NCBI GenBank assembly: GCA_052034865.1
Contig: JBPOIC010000010.1
Coordinates: 1-64,000 of the forward strand
Reading direction: 5' to 3'
Origin: JBPOIC01 sp052034865
GTDB taxonomy: Bacteria; UBA10199; JADFYH01
Length of the DNA: 64,000 bases
Part shown: positions 62,681 to 64,000 of the stretch, in pieces
How positions within the stretch are numbered: the first letter of the stretch is position 1
How the letters are laid out: every line of letters begins with the position of its first letter
The notes under the pieces: model-generated
The model's input: the letters and a program-made list of their open reading frames with translations, nothing else
Databases searched by the model: none
What the model was told of the DNA's origin: nothing
Program-made: the position numbers and the translations under genes

Positions 62681-63469
62681 ATGAATTCTCGCCTGAGCTT
62701 TTCATTCTCCTGGATTGGTTCTCAAATTACCGAGCTGACCGAATATGTCGGCGGGCTTTCGATGCTTACGGCCCGCATCTTTCGCTCTTTGATTCGGGAC
62801 CGGTTTAATCTGAAAGACACCATCACTCAATTTGAAGGCGTTGGGATCAAGTCTTCCTCACTCACCAACCTCATCGCCATTTTTACCGGCATGGTGCTCG
62901 CTGTTCAATTCATCGTAGGCCTTAAACGTTTTGGACTTCAACTCTACACTGGCCAGATCGTTGGGATTGCCATCGTGCGCGAAATGGCGCCGGTGCTCAC
63001 CGCGATCATGATTGCTGCGCGAGTGGGATCCGGGATTACAGCCGAGTTGGGTTCGATGAATGTCACCGAGCAAATTCTGGCAATTGAAGCGATGGGAGCA
63101 AATCCCGTTCAAAAACTGGTCATTCCCCGTGTCATCGCTACCACATTGTGCACGCCTATTCTGACCGTCATTGCCATGTTCATCGGAATTTTTGGCGGAA
63201 TGCTTATTACCATGATGGATGCCGGCGTAAGTGCGAGTTTTTATTATGATCAAACCATCAAGACCGTCGTCATGCTAGATTTCGGCAGTGGGCTCGCCAA
63301 GACCTTCTTTTTTGGCTACCTGATTGGATGTATCGCCTGTTACCAGGGCATTAACACCCGTGGAGGAACCGAAGGAGTCGGCAAGGCAACCACAACCTCG
63401 GTGGTGTATTCGGCAATTGCCATTTTCATCTCAGATTTCTTTCTCACCAAACTCTTTTTAAGTTTTTAA
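62681..63469 (+). CDS. mlaE: MlaE-family ABC transporter permease
   Basis: 262 residues with about five to six membrane helices. IGIAIVREMAPVLTAIMIAARVGSGITAELGSM is split here as REMAPVLTAIMIAARVGSG and ITAELGSMNVTEQILAIEAM, the most conserved MlaE segment. NPVQKLVIPRVIA and a terminal helix follow. In Gram-negatives MlaE forms the inner-membrane pore for phospholipid transport between the membranes. The ATP-binding gene follows after 24 bases. Confidence 0.94.
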   Translation: MNSRLSFSFSWIGSQITELTEYVGGLSMLTARIFRSLIRDRFNLKDTITQFEGVGIKSSSLTNLIAIFTGMVLAVQFIVGLKRFGLQLYTGQIVGIAIVREMAPVLTAIMIAARVGSGITAELGSMNVTEQILAIEAMGANPVQKLVIPRVIATTLCTPILTVIAMFIGIFGGMLITMMDAGVSASFYYDQTIKTVVMLDFGSGLAKTFFFGYLIGCIACYQGINTRGGTEGVGKATTTSVVYSAIAIFISDFFLTKLFLSF

Positions 63470-63493
63470 GGATATGTTTTGCGTTTTTAGTTT

Positions 63494-64000
63494 ATGGACT
63501 CCTTTATCCACTTCGAAAATATTGAGAAGGCCTTTGGAAAAAACCGGATCTTCGATGGCTTGAGTCTGGATATCCGAAAAGGAGAAACCCTCACGATCAT
63601 TGGAGGTTCAGGCACAGGGAAAAGCGTTTTGCTGAAAATTCTTCTGGGATTGATTTCAGCCGATGCAGGAAAGGTTCTGTTCGACAAACAGGATGTTGAG
63701 AACATGAACCAGGAGCAGCTTCTTGCCATGCGAAAGCGGATTGGAATGCTTTTTCAGGGTGCTGCGCTGTTTGATTCCCTGAACGTCTATGAAAACATCG
63801 CCTATCCCTTGCGGGAACATTTCGATTACAGTCAGGATAAACTGGATGAAATTGTGAGACAAAAACTGGAGCTGATCGGACTTCCTGGCATAGAAAACAA
63901 AATGCCTGCTGATCTTTCAGGAGGGATGAAAAAAAGGGTAGGACTTGCACGCGCGATCGCAACCGATCCTGAAGTTATTCTTTATGATGAACCTACCACC
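63494..64000 (+). CDS. mlaF: MlaF-family ABC transporter ATP-binding protein (partial, runs off the end)
   Basis: The first 169 codons are visible. The Walker A motif GGSGTGKSVLLKILLGL, the Q-loop region, the signature LSGGMKKRVGLARAIA and Walker B VILYDEPTT are present. The pairing with mlaE and the sequence IRKGETLTIIGGSGTGKSV support MlaF. It powers the MlaE permease. The rest, and probably mlaD, lies beyond position 64000. Confidence 0.93.
   Translation, partial: MDSFIHFENIEKAFGKNRIFDGLSLDIRKGETLTIIGGSGTGKSVLLKILLGLISADAGKVLFDKQDVENMNQEQLLAMRKRIGMLFQGAALFDSLNVYENIAYPLREHFDYSQDKLDEIVRQKLELIGLPGIENKMPADLSGGMKKRVGLARAIATDPEVILYDEPTT

Overview
This window comes from a Gram-negative bacterium of moderate GC content. 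Evidence for an outer membrane is two beta-barrel proteins ending in phenylalanine, an MlaE/MlaF lipid-transport pair, and several exported proteins. The housekeeping genes look broadly proteobacterial, possibly of a deltaproteobacterial or Bdellovibrio-like lineage, but I cannot place the organism from sequence reading alone.

Layout. Positions 1-1232 hold the end of an rRNA operon (23S 3' part, 5S, terminator). Positions 1383-3205 hold two decayed insertion sequences, IS3-type then IS5-type. Positions 3555-9590 carry ordinary and small genes: a HEAT-repeat exported protein, a GH18-like membrane protein, rimO, a DHH phosphoesterase, a DUF1328 mini membrane protein and a small Cys/His finger protein. 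Positions 10069-30558 are taken by two tandem giant genes of about 3300 and 3375 codons. Positions 30599-36839 are mostly minus-strand housekeeping and regulation: msrA, the cca-TPR-coaE operon, an RpoD/RpoS-type sigma factor and a sigma-54 activator. Positions 37055-42606 encode envelope and surface functions (small beta-barrel, GYxxG-repeat protein, uppP, an FG-GAP surface protein) and a KGG stress protein. Positions 42669-50796 are metabolic and information genes (rlmN, DUF547, atoE, a crotonase, an HDAC-like enzyme, a cyclophilin, metF, thrH, rpsO). They are followed by pnp, dut, a Fic protein, a decayed wHTH gene, a fibronectin-III surface protein, a diiron-oxidase/cupin fusion, tRNA-Asn, a porin-like protein and the start of an mla operon that runs off the end.

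The most unusual content is the giant pair. Neither has a signal peptide, and both appear to start at TTG. Both have a long helical N-terminal half, an Ala-rich amphipathic block, Ser- or Pro-rich linkers and internal hydrophobic segments. Each also contains an internal Cys - hydrophobic helix - Arg/Lys block resembling C-terminal sorting signals, and two smaller surface proteins in this window end in a similar block. After that block, giant 1 carries what reads as a complete sigma-70 domain set (regions 2, 3 and 4) and giant 2 carries a helical solenoid. One reading is that giant 1 is a membrane-tethered sigma factor with a huge sensing or scaffold part. This is inference, but the sigma signature is visible directly in the translation.

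Other points of interest are the heme-oxygenase-like diiron oxidase fused to a cupin, a Fic enzyme with its own inhibitory motif beside a decayed regulator, and a GH18-like protein with an altered catalytic motif.
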